DNA of 64,000 bases from Oceanospirillum linum (GTDB lineage: Bacteria > Pseudomonadota > Gammaproteobacteria > Pseudomonadales > Halomonadaceae). Numbering within the stretch: the first letter of the stretch is position 1; each line of letters opens with the position of its first letter. The position numbers and the translations under genes are program-made. The stretch lies in NCBI RefSeq assembly GCF_900182785.1, contig NZ_FXTS01000003.1, positions 372,001-436,000 on the forward strand, read 5' to 3'. The notes under the pieces were generated by a model. The model did not search any database and was not told the DNA's origin. It was given only the letters and a program-made list of their open reading frames with translations. This document shows positions 53,702 to 62,395 of the stretch, piece after piece.

Positions 53702-54930
53702 AACGCCTCTACATCGCTGCAATATTAGCACTGGCTGGCGGCATGTTTGCCGGTCTTCTGATGCAGGAAGACCCCGGATATATTCTGATCAGCTGGGGTA
53801 AAACCACCATTGAAATGTCCTTCTGGATCGGTGCACTTGTGTTCAGCTTAGCCCTTGTGGGTTTTCATCTGCTAATGCGGCTGCAATCAGGTGTTCGTCA
53901 CCCCCTAAAGGCGATAAACGTTTTCTCCAGCTCAGGCAGAGATAAACGTGCCCTAAAAACCACAGTAAAAGGCCTGCTTCTGATGGCCGAAGGGCAATGG
54001 CGAAAAGCAGAACGTCTGCTAAAACGTTCCGCTCCCCGTTCAGGAGCCCCTGTCATCAACTATCTGGCGGCGGCACGGGCAGCTCACGCCCAGGGACGTT
54101 ACGAGCAAAGCGACCAACTATTAAAAGAAGCACTGGAAACTACGCCCGGAGCAGAAACCGCCGTCAGCCTGTCTCAGATTGAGTTCCAGATGGAGCGCGG
54201 TCAGTACGAGCAGTGCCTCGCTCAGCTCCTGAGATTACAGAAGAAAAACCCCCGTCACCGCTGGGTGCTGAAAACCTTGCTCAAGGTTTACCAAAAGCTG
54301 GAAGACTGGCAGGGATTAAAAACGCTTTATCCACAACTGCTGAAACAGGATATCCTGACGGATGCTGAAGGTAAGCAGCTGATGATACGTCTGCACCTTG
54401 CGATGCTGGAGCAAAGCCAGAACCTCCCCCATGATGCCTGCCTGGAAACCATTCAGAAAATCTGGAAAGAACTGCCTTCTGAGCTGAAAAAAGAACAGCC
54501 TCTGTCAGAGGCATACGCCCGCGCACTTCATGAGAGTAAAGCAGACATTTTGCTTGAGCGCTTTATCACAGAGCAGCTGCGCCAGAACTGGCAGGAACAC
54601 CTGGTGATTATTTATGGCCTGCTGGAAAAAGGCGATGTCCGTCAGCAAATGAACCAAGTTGAGCAATGGCTAAACAAACACAGCGATAGTGCCGCTCTTT
54701 ATCTGACGGCGGGTCGCGTGGCCTTACGTAATCAACTGTGGGGCAAAGGCGCAGACTTTATGGAAGAGAGCTTCCGCCTGCAGCCTCTTGCAACGACTGC
54801 AGCAGAGCTTAGCCGACTCTATTCCGCCATGGGGCGTACAAGCAAAAGCCGTACTTATTATCGTTACTGCCTGGATCTGGCGGGCTATCACCTCCCCAGT
54901 CTACCTATGCCTAAAAACACGGTACGCTAG
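53698..54930 (+). CDS. hemY: HemY-like TPR membrane protein
   Basis: 410 residues. Two N-terminal helices (IAAILALAGGMFAGLLM and MSFWIGALVFSLALVGFHLLMRL) surround the GYILISWGKTTIEMS segment typical of HemY_N, then TPR repeats through the rest. It is not the oxygen-dependent protoporphyrinogen oxidase of the same name in Gram-positives. Last gene of the hem cluster. Confidence 0.95.
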   Translation: MKRLYIAAILALAGGMFAGLLMQEDPGYILISWGKTTIEMSFWIGALVFSLALVGFHLLMRLQSGVRHPLKAINVFSSSGRDKRALKTTVKGLLLMAEGQWRKAERLLKRSAPRSGAPVINYLAAARAAHAQGRYEQSDQLLKEALETTPGAETAVSLSQIEFQMERGQYEQCLAQLLRLQKKNPRHRWVLKTLLKVYQKLEDWQGLKTLYPQLLKQDILTDAEGKQLMIRLHLAMLEQSQNLPHDACLETIQKIWKELPSELKKEQPLSEAYARALHESKADILLERFITEQLRQNWQEHLVIIYGLLEKGDVRQQMNQVEQWLNKHSDSAALYLTAGRVALRNQLWGKGADFMEESFRLQPLATTAAELSRLYSAMGRTSKSRTYYRYCLDLAGYHLPSLPMPKNTVR

Positions 54931-54967
54931 CGATGCAGGTCGATACAAACCAACCTCCGAGAAGGTA

Positions 54968-55023
54968 AATGAAAATAATTCTCAAAAAGACTTTACAGCC
55001 AAGATGATAACGAATATCATTTA
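54968..55023 (+). promoter_or_regulatory. Fur-box-like sigma-70 promoter of sRNA copy 1
   Basis: Two Fur-like inverted repeats are present: TGAAAATAATTCTCA (54970-54984) and GATGATAACGAATATCATT (55003-55021). The -35 TTTACA (54992-54997) and -10 TATCAT (55015-55020) are 17 bases apart, each one mismatch from consensus. The -10 box is inside the second Fur-like site, so iron-loaded Fur would block polymerase. Confidence 0.72.
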
Positions 55024-55026
55024 CTC

Positions 55027-55166
55027 AAGCTTAAGGATTCGCCAAATCACTAAGCCGATTTAAACCACGTTTTAACAGGTTCAGGTTCCCGTTGTTACTG
55101 GTTTATCTCCTCATCAAGCTAATCACGGTCTCGCCCGGAGAACTCCCATTCTCCGGGCATTTTTTT
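55027..55166 (+). ncRNA. Predicted Fur-controlled small RNA, copy 1
   Basis: About 140 nt from the predicted start near 55027 to a rho-independent terminator (GCCCGGAG/CTCCGGGC at 55133-55140 and 55151-55158, T7). No ORF with a ribosome site fits. A 115-base core (55026-55140) is identical to copy 2, while flanks differ slightly, which suggests selection on the RNA. The central part includes an unpaired-looking ATCTCCTCAT, complementary to Shine-Dalgarno-type GAGGAGAT, a plausible target-pairing segment. It resembles the tandem PrrF RNAs in organisation; no sequence homology to PrrF or RyhB is claimed. Confidence 0.72.
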
Positions 55167-55242
55167 ATCTGTACTTTTACTTTGACCCATGTCGCCGGAG
55201 CCGGGACTGTTGCGGCCACCTGACAACCCGGTCAAAGCTTTA

Positions 55243-55298
55243 AATGAAAATAATTCTCAAAAAGACTTTACAGCGCAGATGATAACGAATATCATTTA
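55243..55298 (+). promoter_or_regulatory. Fur-box-like sigma-70 promoter of sRNA copy 2
   Basis: The same elements as copy 1, shifted by 275 bases: TGAAAATAATTCTCA (55245-55259), TTTACA (55267-55272), 17-base spacer, TATCAT (55290-55295) inside GATGATAACGAATATCATT. The spacer differs by three substitutions (CCA versus GCG... region), leaving both boxes and both Fur-like sites intact. Confidence 0.72.
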
Positions 55299-55301
55299 CC
55301 C

Positions 55302-55441
55302 AAGCTTAAGGATTCGCCAAATCACTAAGCCGATTTAAACCACGTTTTAACAGGTTCAGGTTCCCGTTGTTACTGGTTTATCTCCTCATCAAGCTAATCA
55401 CGGTCTCGCCCGGAGGACTCCCATCCCCGGGCATTTTTTTT
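55302..55441 (+). ncRNA. Predicted Fur-controlled small RNA, copy 2
   Basis: About 140 nt, start near 55302, with terminator GCCCGG/CCGGGC (55408-55413 and 55427-55432) and T8. The terminator loop and upper stem have changed relative to copy 1 but the hairpin remains. The 115-base core is identical to copy 1. Each copy has its own promoter, so the two are independent units rather than one transcript. Confidence 0.72.
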
Positions 55442-55513
55442 ATCTGCACTATAACCATGCTGAGCACCATAAGAAATGTGGCCGCGGCTGTACCGAAAGA
55501 TATCCATAAGACA

Positions 55514-55547
55514 TAAAAAAACAGCCGCATCAAGATGATAACGGCTG
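55514..55547 (-). terminator. Terminator after the DEAD-box helicase gene
   Basis: Minus strand CAGCCG...CGGCTG (arms 55542-55547 and 55522-55527) followed by T7. Confidence 0.75.
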
Positions 55548-55577
55548 CCTTCTTTTATATATTCCGGTTTTCAGTGC

Positions 55578-56958
55578 TTAATCTTCTTCTGGCTTAAAAT
55601 CCGTGCTTGTGCGCTTGCGGATCATGCCAAAGCCAACACTTTTACGTTCAACAGGAGCGACACGTTTTTTCACGCTCCCATCGGCAGATTTCTTCTGTTG
55701 GCGTTTCTGAGCTTTCTTCTCCTGCCCTTTTTTCTTTTCTTTCAGGGCTTTCTTTTCAGCAGCCGTTTTAGGCTTTTTCTTACCAACCGTTTTACCATTA
55801 GCACGCACATCTTTCGGGCCTTTGTATTTGCCTTCCAGACCTTTAACTTTAACTTCTTCAAAGCGAACCTGAATGTAACGCTCAATGGCAGCCTTCAGAT
55901 TCCACTCATAAGAAGTGACCATAGAAACCGCCGTGCCGGTTTCACCCGCACGGCCGGTTCGGCCAATACGGTGGACATAATCGTCACCCTTGCGCGCCAT
56001 ATCGTAATTGATAACCAGCCCGATACCGGAAATATCCAAACCACGGGCGGCGACATCTGTCGCGACCAACACATCGATATGCCCACGGCGCATCAGATTC
56101 ATCACATGATTACGCTGGTCCTGTGTCAACTCTCCATGCAGAACACCAGCACGCAGATCTTTATAGCGCAGAAAACCGCCCAACCGGTCAGCATCAACTC
56201 GCTTATTCACAAAGACCAGGGCTTTTTCATACTCACGGTCCTGCAGCAGTCGCACCGCCATGGCATCTTTGTGTTTTACACCATCGGCCAGAAGATATTG
56301 CTGGGTAATATTCTCATGCTGGTCACGTACCGTATTAACGATAACGGTTTCCGGTTCAGTCAGTACCCGGTCGGCAACATCACGAATACCTTTACGACTC
56401 AGGGTTGCGGAAAACAGCATGGTTTGCCGTTCTTTACGGCAAAAGTCGACAATTTTCAGCACCTCTTCGCTCAACCCCATATCTAACATGCGGTCCGCTT
56501 CATCAAGAATCAGGTATTCCAGATCATTCAGATCCAGTGAATCCTTTTCAAGATGCTCCAGGATGCGGCCTGGCGTAGCGATAATAATTTCCGGGTTTTT
56601 ACGCAGCATGGCACGCTGAAACTTGAATGTCTCACCGCCAATAATCCAGGTTGCCTTGACATGAGTGAAGGCTGACAGCTCAGTAAAATGCTTATAAATC
56701 TGACGCACCAACTCACGGGTTGGCGCCAGAATCAGTGCTCTTGCACCAGAATTAGGGGCTGCGTTTTCCAGAAACTGATGCAACATCGGCAATAAAAATG
56801 CTGCTGTTTTACCGCTACCGGTTTCTGCACTGACCAACAGATCTTTTTTTTGTCATCGCCGCGGGGATCGCTTTCGACTGAACCGGAGTCGGTTCAGTAA
56901 ATGACATTTTTTCCAGCGCCTTCATCAGACGTTCATGCAGGGAAAGCTCGGTAAACAA
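55578..56958 (-). pseudogene. DEAD-box RNA helicase (SrmB-like) with a +1 shift in an A8 run
   Basis: From 56837 downward the frame encodes all helicase motifs: SAETGSGKTAAFLLP, PTRELVRQ, LDEADRML, LFSATLS, VATDVAARGLDI, HRIGRTGRAG, then a Lys-rich tail. The N-terminus is in another frame: TTG 56958 behind GAGGTG gives LFTELSLHERLMKALEKMSF, then TEPTPVQSKAIPAAMTKK (Q motif). The frames join at a run of eight A on the minus strand (56844-56851). Seven A would restore AAMTKKDLLVSAETGSGKT. This is a sequencing error, a real mutation or a slippage site. Without correction the helicase lacks its Q motif. Confidence 0.82.
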
Positions 56959-57436
56959 AGATTACACCTCAAAAATACTTTCAGAATCAAAGCGTTAGAT
57001 CGCACAAAAACGGATCAGTATTCCGGTGAAGTTTTAACGCTTTTGATAGGAGATCAGAAGCCCGATGAAACTCGGACTCTGTTAATTACTACTTATTTCA
57101 ATTGCCGTGAAGCATAGCACAGCCATCGTCTCAGGCAGATAAAAAAACAGACCACATCCATATAAAAAGCAGACTTTGTTGACGAAATCTGTACCGCCGC
57201 AGATTTCGGCGGCCAAACATCCATGACGTAAATACAGCCGATCCTGGCAGTTACCCCCGGAATCCGGATCAACCCCGCTCAAAGCCACGATTGACGGGAA
57301 GCACAGCTTACCCCATGATGACAGGCGTACTTACGTCCTTAGGGTTTATCTAACTAATTGAAATAATTACATAAAATGTAATTACCCATAGAAAATACAG
57401 TACCGCCCTACCTAATAAGACTGAAATTCATAATAA
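56959..57436. other. 478-base intergenic region between the helicase gene and pilT end
   Basis: No supported gene. The right part (about 57340-57440) is AT-rich and contains a perfect inverted repeat at 57364-57384 and a 14-base direct repeat (AATAATTACATAAA at 57362-57375 and 57432-57445, the second reaching into the pilT stop). The helicase promoter must lie at the left end. The open frames seen here look like chance. Confidence 0.4.
57364..57384. repeat. Perfect 9-bp inverted repeat
   Basis: TAATTACAT (57364-57372) and ATGTAATTA (57376-57384) around AAA. It is an operator-like palindrome, but no gene start lies close by. Confidence 0.5.
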
Positions 57437-58474
57437 TTACATAAACAGGCTCGGATTAACGGCCATCCCGCGGGCAATTTCCTGTGAAATATGTCCCTCT
57501 GCCAGCATCAGTTTCAGGCACTGATCCATAGCCTGCATACCCTGACCAGCACTGGTCTGAATGACCGAGTTTATTTGAGCGATCTTATCTTCACGAATCA
57601 AGTTACGAATCGCGGGGTTCGCTATCATAATTTCATGGGCAGCAACCCGACCACCACCCTCTTTTTTCAGCAGCACCTGAGATATCACACCCTGCAGGGA
57701 CTCCGATAACATAGAGCGCACCATCGTTTTTTCCTGAGCCGGAAAAACATCAATGATGCGGTCAATCGTTTTTGCTGCTGAATGGGTATGCAGCGTACCA
57801 AACACCATATGCCCGGTTTCTGCAGCGGTCAGTGCCAGCCGAATCGTTTCCTGATCCCGCATCTCACCAACAAGGATAATATCCGGGTCTTCCCGCAGCG
57901 CAGAACGAAGTGCATCGCGGAAGGAGTGGGTATCCCGATGGACCTCACGTTGAGTAATCAGGCATTTTTTGCTTTCGTGGATAAATTCGATAGGGTCTTC
58001 AATGGTAAGTATATGCTGGCATTTACGGGCATTGATGTAATCCAGCATAGCTGCAAGAGTAGTACTTTTACCGGAACCTGTCGGGCCGGTTACCAGAACC
58101 AGTCCCCGGGGCAGCATCGCCAGTCGCTGAAAAGTCTCACCCATACCCAGTTGTTCCATTGTCAGAACAGTACTGGGGATGGTGCGAAAAACCGCACCGG
58201 CACCCCGGTTATGATTGAACGCATTAACACGAAAACGGGCGATACCGGGGACATCAAAGGAGAAATCGATCTCCAGAAATTCTTCGTAATCCCGGCGCTG
58301 CTTATCATCCATAATACTGTTCATCATCCGGTGTACATCATTATGACTCAGAGCAGGAACACTGATGCGACGCATATCGCCATCGCTGCGTATCATGGGC
58401 GGCATGCCGGAGGAAAGGTGCAGGTCCGAGGCACCTTGTTTTGCACTGAAAGCCAGCAGTTCGGTAATATCCAT
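57437..58474 (-). CDS. pilT: Type IV pilus retraction ATPase PilT
   Basis: 345 residues from ATG 58474. MDITELLAFSAKQGASDLHLSSGMPPMIR, Walker A GPTGSGKSTTLAAML, the Asp box TIEDPIEFIHESK, Walker B REDPDIILVGEMRDQETI and the His box ETGHMVFGTLHT are present. AIRNLIRE (the retraction-specific AIRNLIR motif) identifies PilT rather than PilU. It powers twitching and DNA uptake. pilU, usual next to it, is absent here. Confidence 0.96.
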   Translation of the reverse strand: MDITELLAFSAKQGASDLHLSSGMPPMIRSDGDMRRISVPALSHNDVHRMMNSIMDDKQRRDYEEFLEIDFSFDVPGIARFRVNAFNHNRGAGAVFRTIPSTVLTMEQLGMGETFQRLAMLPRGLVLVTGPTGSGKSTTLAAMLDYINARKCQHILTIEDPIEFIHESKKCLITQREVHRDTHSFRDALRSALREDPDIILVGEMRDQETIRLALTAAETGHMVFGTLHTHSAAKTIDRIIDVFPAQEKTMVRSMLSESLQGVISQVLLKKEGGGRVAAHEIMIANPAIRNLIREDKIAQINSVIQTSAGQGMQAMDQCLKLMLAEGHISQEIARGMAVNPSLFM

Positions 58475-58551
58475 GGCCAAAAAGATCCAAATGCGTGGGT
58501 TTGCTCTATATCCCCGTTATCATTCCAACCACCACATGGGATACAGAATTC

Positions 58552-59256
58552 ATGACAGCTTCTCATATTGCCAGAAACCTCTCCGGGGTGCGCCAGCAGA
58601 TCGACACCTATTGTGCGCAATATCAACGAAATATTACTGACGTCACACTACTTGCCGTCAGTAAAACCAAGCCAGCTGAGCTGCTTCGGGCAGCCTATGA
58701 TGCAGGGCAGCGGGATTTCGGTGAAAACTATCTGCAGGAATCCCTGGATAAGCAACAGGAGCTGGCAGACCTGGATATCAACTGGCACTTTATCGGCCCG
58801 ATTCAGTCCAATAAAACCCGAGCCATTGCTGAAAACTTCCAGTGGGTGCACAGTGTTGACCGTCTGAAAATTGCCCGCCGTTTAAGCGAGCAGCGCCCCA
58901 CGGATCTGCCGCCTTTAAATATTTGCCTGCAGGTTAATATCAGTGCAGAAGAGAGCAAGTCCGGTATCACAGTCGAAAAACTGCCGGAGCTGGCCAGAGA
59001 CGTTGCCACGCTGCCAAACCTGAACCTGAGGGGTTTGATGGCCATCCCGGCACCAGCTGACACTTTAGCAGCCCAACGGGAACCTTTAGCCGGGCTTCGT
59101 AGAGCAATGGAAGCGCTCAAAGCGGAACACCCTCAGCTGGACACCCTGTCTATGGGTATGAGCGGAGACCTTGAAGCGGCGATCGCTGAGGGCTCTACCA
59201 TGGTGCGTATCGGCACGGCCATTTTTGGTGCCCGGGATTATTCCGGCCAATCTTAG
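58552..59256 (+). CDS. yggS: PLP homeostasis protein YggS
   Basis: 234 residues from ATG 58552; a longer frame starts inside pilT. LLAVSKTKPAELLRAAYDAGQRDFGENYLQE carries the PLP lysine (SKTKP), followed by WHFIGPIQSNKTRAIAENFQWVHSVDRL and LSMGMSGDLEAAIAEGSTMVRIGTAIFG. It is a non-catalytic PLP carrier that balances amino-acid and vitamin B6 pools. Conserved next to proC. Confidence 0.96.
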   Translation: MTASHIARNLSGVRQQIDTYCAQYQRNITDVTLLAVSKTKPAELLRAAYDAGQRDFGENYLQESLDKQQELADLDINWHFIGPIQSNKTRAIAENFQWVHSVDRLKIARRLSEQRPTDLPPLNICLQVNISAEESKSGITVEKLPELARDVATLPNLNLRGLMAIPAPADTLAAQREPLAGLRRAMEALKAEHPQLDTLSMGMSGDLEAAIAEGSTMVRIGTAIFGARDYSGQS

Positions 59257-59333
59257 GCCATTCAGGCAAGCCAGCTAAAAAACACCATCAACAATCCGCA
59301 ATTGAAAGCGGAAAACAGATTCAGAGGTTCAAC

Positions 59334-60158
59334 ATGCAAGCAGTTAAACTCGCTTTTCTGGGGGCCGGCAACATGTCCGGCAGCATTATTGGCGGCCTGA
59401 TCGCTAAGGGCGTGCCGACAGAAAACATTATTGCTACCCGCCGCTCTGAAGAGCGCTTGTCGGAGCTGAAATCCCAGTTCAGCATTATTACCAGTAGCGA
59501 TAATAGTGATGCAGTTGCCAAAAGCGATGTGGTGATTCTGGGGGTAAAACCCCAAATGATGCAGGAGCTGTGCAACGAGATTCGTGAACAGGTGCAGAAG
59601 AGTAAGCCTCTGATCGTGTCTGTGGCAGCAGGTCTGAAATCAGAAACCCTGGAGCGCTGGCTGGGCGGTGATGTTGCCGTGGTTAGAACGATGCCGAATA
59701 CCCCTTCTCTTCTGGGTTGTGGTGCAACAGGCCTTTATGCCAACAGTAAAGTAACCGGAATTCAGCAGGGGCTGGCGGAAAAGCTGATGCAAGCGGTAGG
59801 TTTGGCACTTTGGGTCGAAGATGAAGCTCAGATGGACGCCGTCACTGCAGTTTCCGGCAGCGGCCCGGCATACTTCTTTCTGGCGATGGAGGCACTGCAA
59901 AAGGCCGGTGAAAACGTTGGCTTAAGTACCGAAGTTGCTGAGAAACTGGCCATTCAGACAGCCCTGGGTGCCGCCCGCATGGCATCTGAGAGCGAATATG
60001 ATGCTGCAGAGCTGCGCCGTCGTGTTACCTCTCCCGGTGGTACCACGGAACAGGCACTGAACACCTTTAATGAAGGTGGCCTGACAGAGCTATACAGGAA
60101 AGCCGTACAAGCTGCGGCGAACCGCGGCCAGGAGCTGGCGGATCAGCTGGATAACTGA
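59334..60158 (+). CDS. proC: Pyrroline-5-carboxylate reductase
   Basis: 274 residues. Rossmann motif LAFLGAGNMSGSIIGGLIAKG, VILGVKPQMM, RTMPNTPSLLGCGATGLYAN, and the signature EAQMDAVTAVSGSGPAYFFLAMEALQKAG...LRRRVTSPGGTTEQAL. It reduces pyrroline-5-carboxylate to proline. 77 bases after yggS. Confidence 0.97.
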   Translation: MQAVKLAFLGAGNMSGSIIGGLIAKGVPTENIIATRRSEERLSELKSQFSIITSSDNSDAVAKSDVVILGVKPQMMQELCNEIREQVQKSKPLIVSVAAGLKSETLERWLGGDVAVVRTMPNTPSLLGCGATGLYANSKVTGIQQGLAEKLMQAVGLALWVEDEAQMDAVTAVSGSGPAYFFLAMEALQKAGENVGLSTEVAEKLAIQTALGAARMASESEYDAAELRRRVTSPGGTTEQALNTFNEGGLTELYRKAVQAAANRGQELADQLDN

Positions 60159-60326
60159 TCCCGAAACCACTCTGTACCGAGAAAAAGGTGGTTATTTCTC
60201 AGATTTAAGCTGGAAATAATCGCCTTTGCCTCCATACAATAGAGCTATAAACGACTTAAAAGATCATACTGCCGCTTGAATCGGCTGCAGAAAAGACTCA
60301 AAACCCAGCTTTGGAGCACTCGCGCG

Positions 60327-60920
60327 ATGGGACAATCTGTAGGTAATGCCGGCGTTTTTCTGGTCATGACCCTTATTAATTTATATCTCTTTATTATGAT
60401 GCTGCGTTTTATTCTGCAGTTTTCACAGGCGGATTTTTATAATCCTATTTCACAAGCTATTGCCAAGGCGACATCCCCTCTGGTGAACCCTCTACAAAAG
60501 GCACTAAAACCTGTTAAAGGTATCAGTATCGCAACTCTGGTCGTTGCTTTTTTTGTAAAGTTAATCGGCATCGCATTAGTATTCCTGATTGCCGGTGAAG
60601 GGCTTCCACCCGTAATGAACCTGATACTGGGCTCTCTGACCGGCATCATCACAACCTTGCTGGATATCTACTTCTACGCCTTGATCGGTTCAATCATTCT
60701 GAGCTGGGCTGCTCCTCAAAGCAGTCATCCCGGTGCCATGCTGATCTACCAGATCACTGAACCTGTCATGACTCCTGTGCGCAATATACTTCCCTCTATG
60801 GGTGGGCTGGACCTGTCACCGATCTTTGTCTTTATTGGTATCAATGTTATTGAAATCATGGTGATGGGAACTCTTGGACAGGCATCCGGTATGCCCCGCT
60901 ACCTGATTGCGGGTCTTTAG
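60327..60920 (+). CDS. YggT family membrane protein
   Basis: 197 residues from ATG 60327 (GGAG upstream); a TTG at 60276 would add 17 residues. Two YggT repeats, each with helices (LMTLINLYLFIMMLRFILQFSQADFYNPISQAIAKATSPLVNPLQKAL and LDIYFYALIGSIILSWAAPQSSHPGAMLIYQITEPVMTPVRNILPSMGGLDLSPIFVFIGI). Members affect osmotic tolerance and membrane ion homeostasis; the exact role is unclear. In the conserved yggS-proC-yggT order; a DUF167 (yggU) gene is not present. Confidence 0.9.
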   Translation: MGQSVGNAGVFLVMTLINLYLFIMMLRFILQFSQADFYNPISQAIAKATSPLVNPLQKALKPVKGISIATLVVAFFVKLIGIALVFLIAGEGLPPVMNLILGSLTGIITTLLDIYFYALIGSIILSWAAPQSSHPGAMLIYQITEPVMTPVRNILPSMGGLDLSPIFVFIGINVIEIMVMGTLGQASGMPRYLIAGL

Positions 60921-60935
60921 CCGTCGGCATCTCAC

Positions 60936-60965
60936 AAAAAAGGGTAGCTCTGACTGCCCTTTTTC
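60936..60965 (+). terminator. Terminator after yggT
   Basis: AAAAAAGGG...CCCTTTTT hairpin, with a short inner AG/CT stem and T5 tract, directly before the metX leader. Confidence 0.7.
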
Positions 60966-61077
60966 TTTGTTAACCCGCCGACACCAAATCAAACTAAACA
61001 ATGATAATCCATTATTTTTCTTACTGATAAAGCACTGCCTTCTGCTACCGCAACTGTGTTACAGTGAACCTTTCCGT

Positions 61078-61174
61078 GGCTTGTGCCCCTGCACTTATGG
61101 ACACCTGTTTCAACCGTTTAAATGGCGGCAACTGAAATTCTGTTGCAACCGTTGACCGCAGGGGAGGCTAAGCC
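61078..61174 (+). promoter_or_regulatory. Structured metX 5' leader with two mutually exclusive helices
   Basis: Long-range helix: CCCCTGC (61086-61092) pairs with GCAGGGG (61158-61164), extended by GGCTT (61078-61082) with AAGCC (61170-61174). Inside lies a GCAAC/GTTGC hairpin (about 61128-61146). The 3' strands of the long helix can instead form a local hairpin, GGGaGGC-TAA-GCCgCCC (61162-61178). The metX ribosome site is about 15 bases downstream. The arrangement is switch-like; no known riboswitch class was recognised. Confidence 0.45.
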
Positions 61175-61210
61175 GCCCGCAGACATCTTGATTGAGGAAG
61201 ATCCTGGGAA

Positions 61211-62395
61211 ATGCCTAATGCGATTCCTGAAGATTCTGTCGGTATTGTCGAACCGCAGATTGCCCACTTCGACACCCCGCTGGAACTCACCTGTGGCCGT
61301 ACACTCGACAGCTATCAACTTATTTACGAAACCTACGGTACGCTTAACGCTGACCGCTCCAATGCGGTACTCATTTGCCATGCCCTGAGTGGCACACACC
61401 ATGCGGCAGGCTATCACTCGGCAGATGATCGCAAACCCGGCTGGTGGGATGCCTATATCGGCCCCGGCAAATGTATCGATACCAACCGCTTTTATGTCGT
61501 CTGCCTGAACAATCTGGGCGGCTGCAGTGGCTCTACCGGCCCGACATCCATTGACCCGGCCACCGGCAAAACCTATGGCCCGGACTTCCCGGTGATGACA
61601 GTAACGGATTGGGTCAACAGTCAGATACGCCTGGGAGATTATCTGGGCATCCACACCTGGGCCGCTATTGTTGGCGGTAGTCTGGGCGGTATGCAGGCAC
61701 TGCAATGGTCTATTAACTATCCGGACCGTATGCGCAACACGGTCGTCATTGCGGCAGCCCCGCGTCTATCGGCCCAGAACATCGCTTTCAATGAAGTGGC
61801 CCGCCAGGCGATCATGAGCGACCCGGAGTTCCACGATGGCCGCTATGCTGATCACGGCACCATCCCACGCCACGGCTTACGCCTGGCCCGGATGGTGGGG
61901 CATATCACCTATCTGTCCGAACACTCCATGGGCGATAAATTCGGTCGTGATCTACGTACCGATAAGATCAATTTTGGCTACGATGTTGAGTTTCAGGTGG
62001 AGAGTTACCTGCGCTATCAGGGCGATACGTTTTCAGAAAGTTTCGATGCCAACACCTATCTGTTAATGACCAAAGCTCTGGATTACTTTGACCCGGCGGC
62101 ACGCTACGATGGCGACTTGTCTAAAGCTCTTGGACAAGCAAAAAGTAACTTTCTGCTGGTTTCGTTCAGCACTGATTGGCGTTTTGCCCCATCCCGCTCC
62201 GAAGAGATCGTTGATGCACTGACTGAAGCCGGTCGCCATGTTAGTTATGCCTGTATCGAATCTCCCCACGGTCACGATGCATTTCTGATCCCCAACGAGC
62301 GCTATGAGGCTGTCTTCTCTGCCTTTATGGACCGTGCAGCCAATGAGGCAGAACAGCAAAAAGCCTGCGAAAAAGGGGAAACAGCATGCACCTGA
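61211..62395 (+). CDS. metX: Homoserine O-acyltransferase MetX
   Basis: 394 residues, alpha/beta-hydrolase fold. TYGTLNADRSNAVLICHALSGTHH, LNNLGGCSGSTGPTSI, the nucleophile in IVGGSLGGMQALQW (Ser ~156), and the late Asp and His (SFSTDWRFAP, ESPHGHDAFLI) form the triad. MetX proteins use acetyl- or succinyl-CoA; in pseudomonad-type metXW loci succinylation has been reported, so the acyl group is uncertain. A MetY-type sulfhydrylase at 10.7 kb would use the product. Overlaps metW by 10 bases. Confidence 0.95.
   Translation: MPNAIPEDSVGIVEPQIAHFDTPLELTCGRTLDSYQLIYETYGTLNADRSNAVLICHALSGTHHAAGYHSADDRKPGWWDAYIGPGKCIDTNRFYVVCLNNLGGCSGSTGPTSIDPATGKTYGPDFPVMTVTDWVNSQIRLGDYLGIHTWAAIVGGSLGGMQALQWSINYPDRMRNTVVIAAAPRLSAQNIAFNEVARQAIMSDPEFHDGRYADHGTIPRHGLRLARMVGHITYLSEHSMGDKFGRDLRTDKINFGYDVEFQVESYLRYQGDTFSESFDANTYLLMTKALDYFDPAARYDGDLSKALGQAKSNFLLVSFSTDWRFAPSRSEEIVDALTEAGRHVSYACIESPHGHDAFLIPNERYEAVFSAFMDRAANEAEQQKACEKGETACT

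Larger units (their letters stand above)
54966..55447 (+). repeat. Tandem direct repeat (~206 bp, period 275 bp) carrying the sRNA pair
   Basis: 54966-55171 and 55241-55446 match except for about ten substitutions or small indels, confined to the spacer, the base before the core, the terminator loop and the T tract. The 69-base segment between them (55172-55240) is unique. Confidence 0.95.

Noticed and set aside
54788..55063. 91-residue frame overlapping hemY and sRNA copy 1
   Set aside because: It runs out of frame inside hemY, has no ribosome site, and is not preserved in sRNA copy 2.
55027..55441. Calling the sRNAs PrrF or RyhB homologues
   Set aside because: Only the arrangement and Fur-type control are similar; no convincing primary-sequence match was seen.
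56959..57288. Open frames of 60-68 codons upstream of the helicase
   Set aside because: No ribosome sites, no recognisable domains and atypical composition; likely chance frames.
61078..61210. Assignment of the metX leader to SAM-I, SAM-II or SAH riboswitches
   Set aside because: The conserved cores of these classes could not be matched by eye; it is kept only as an unassigned structured leader.
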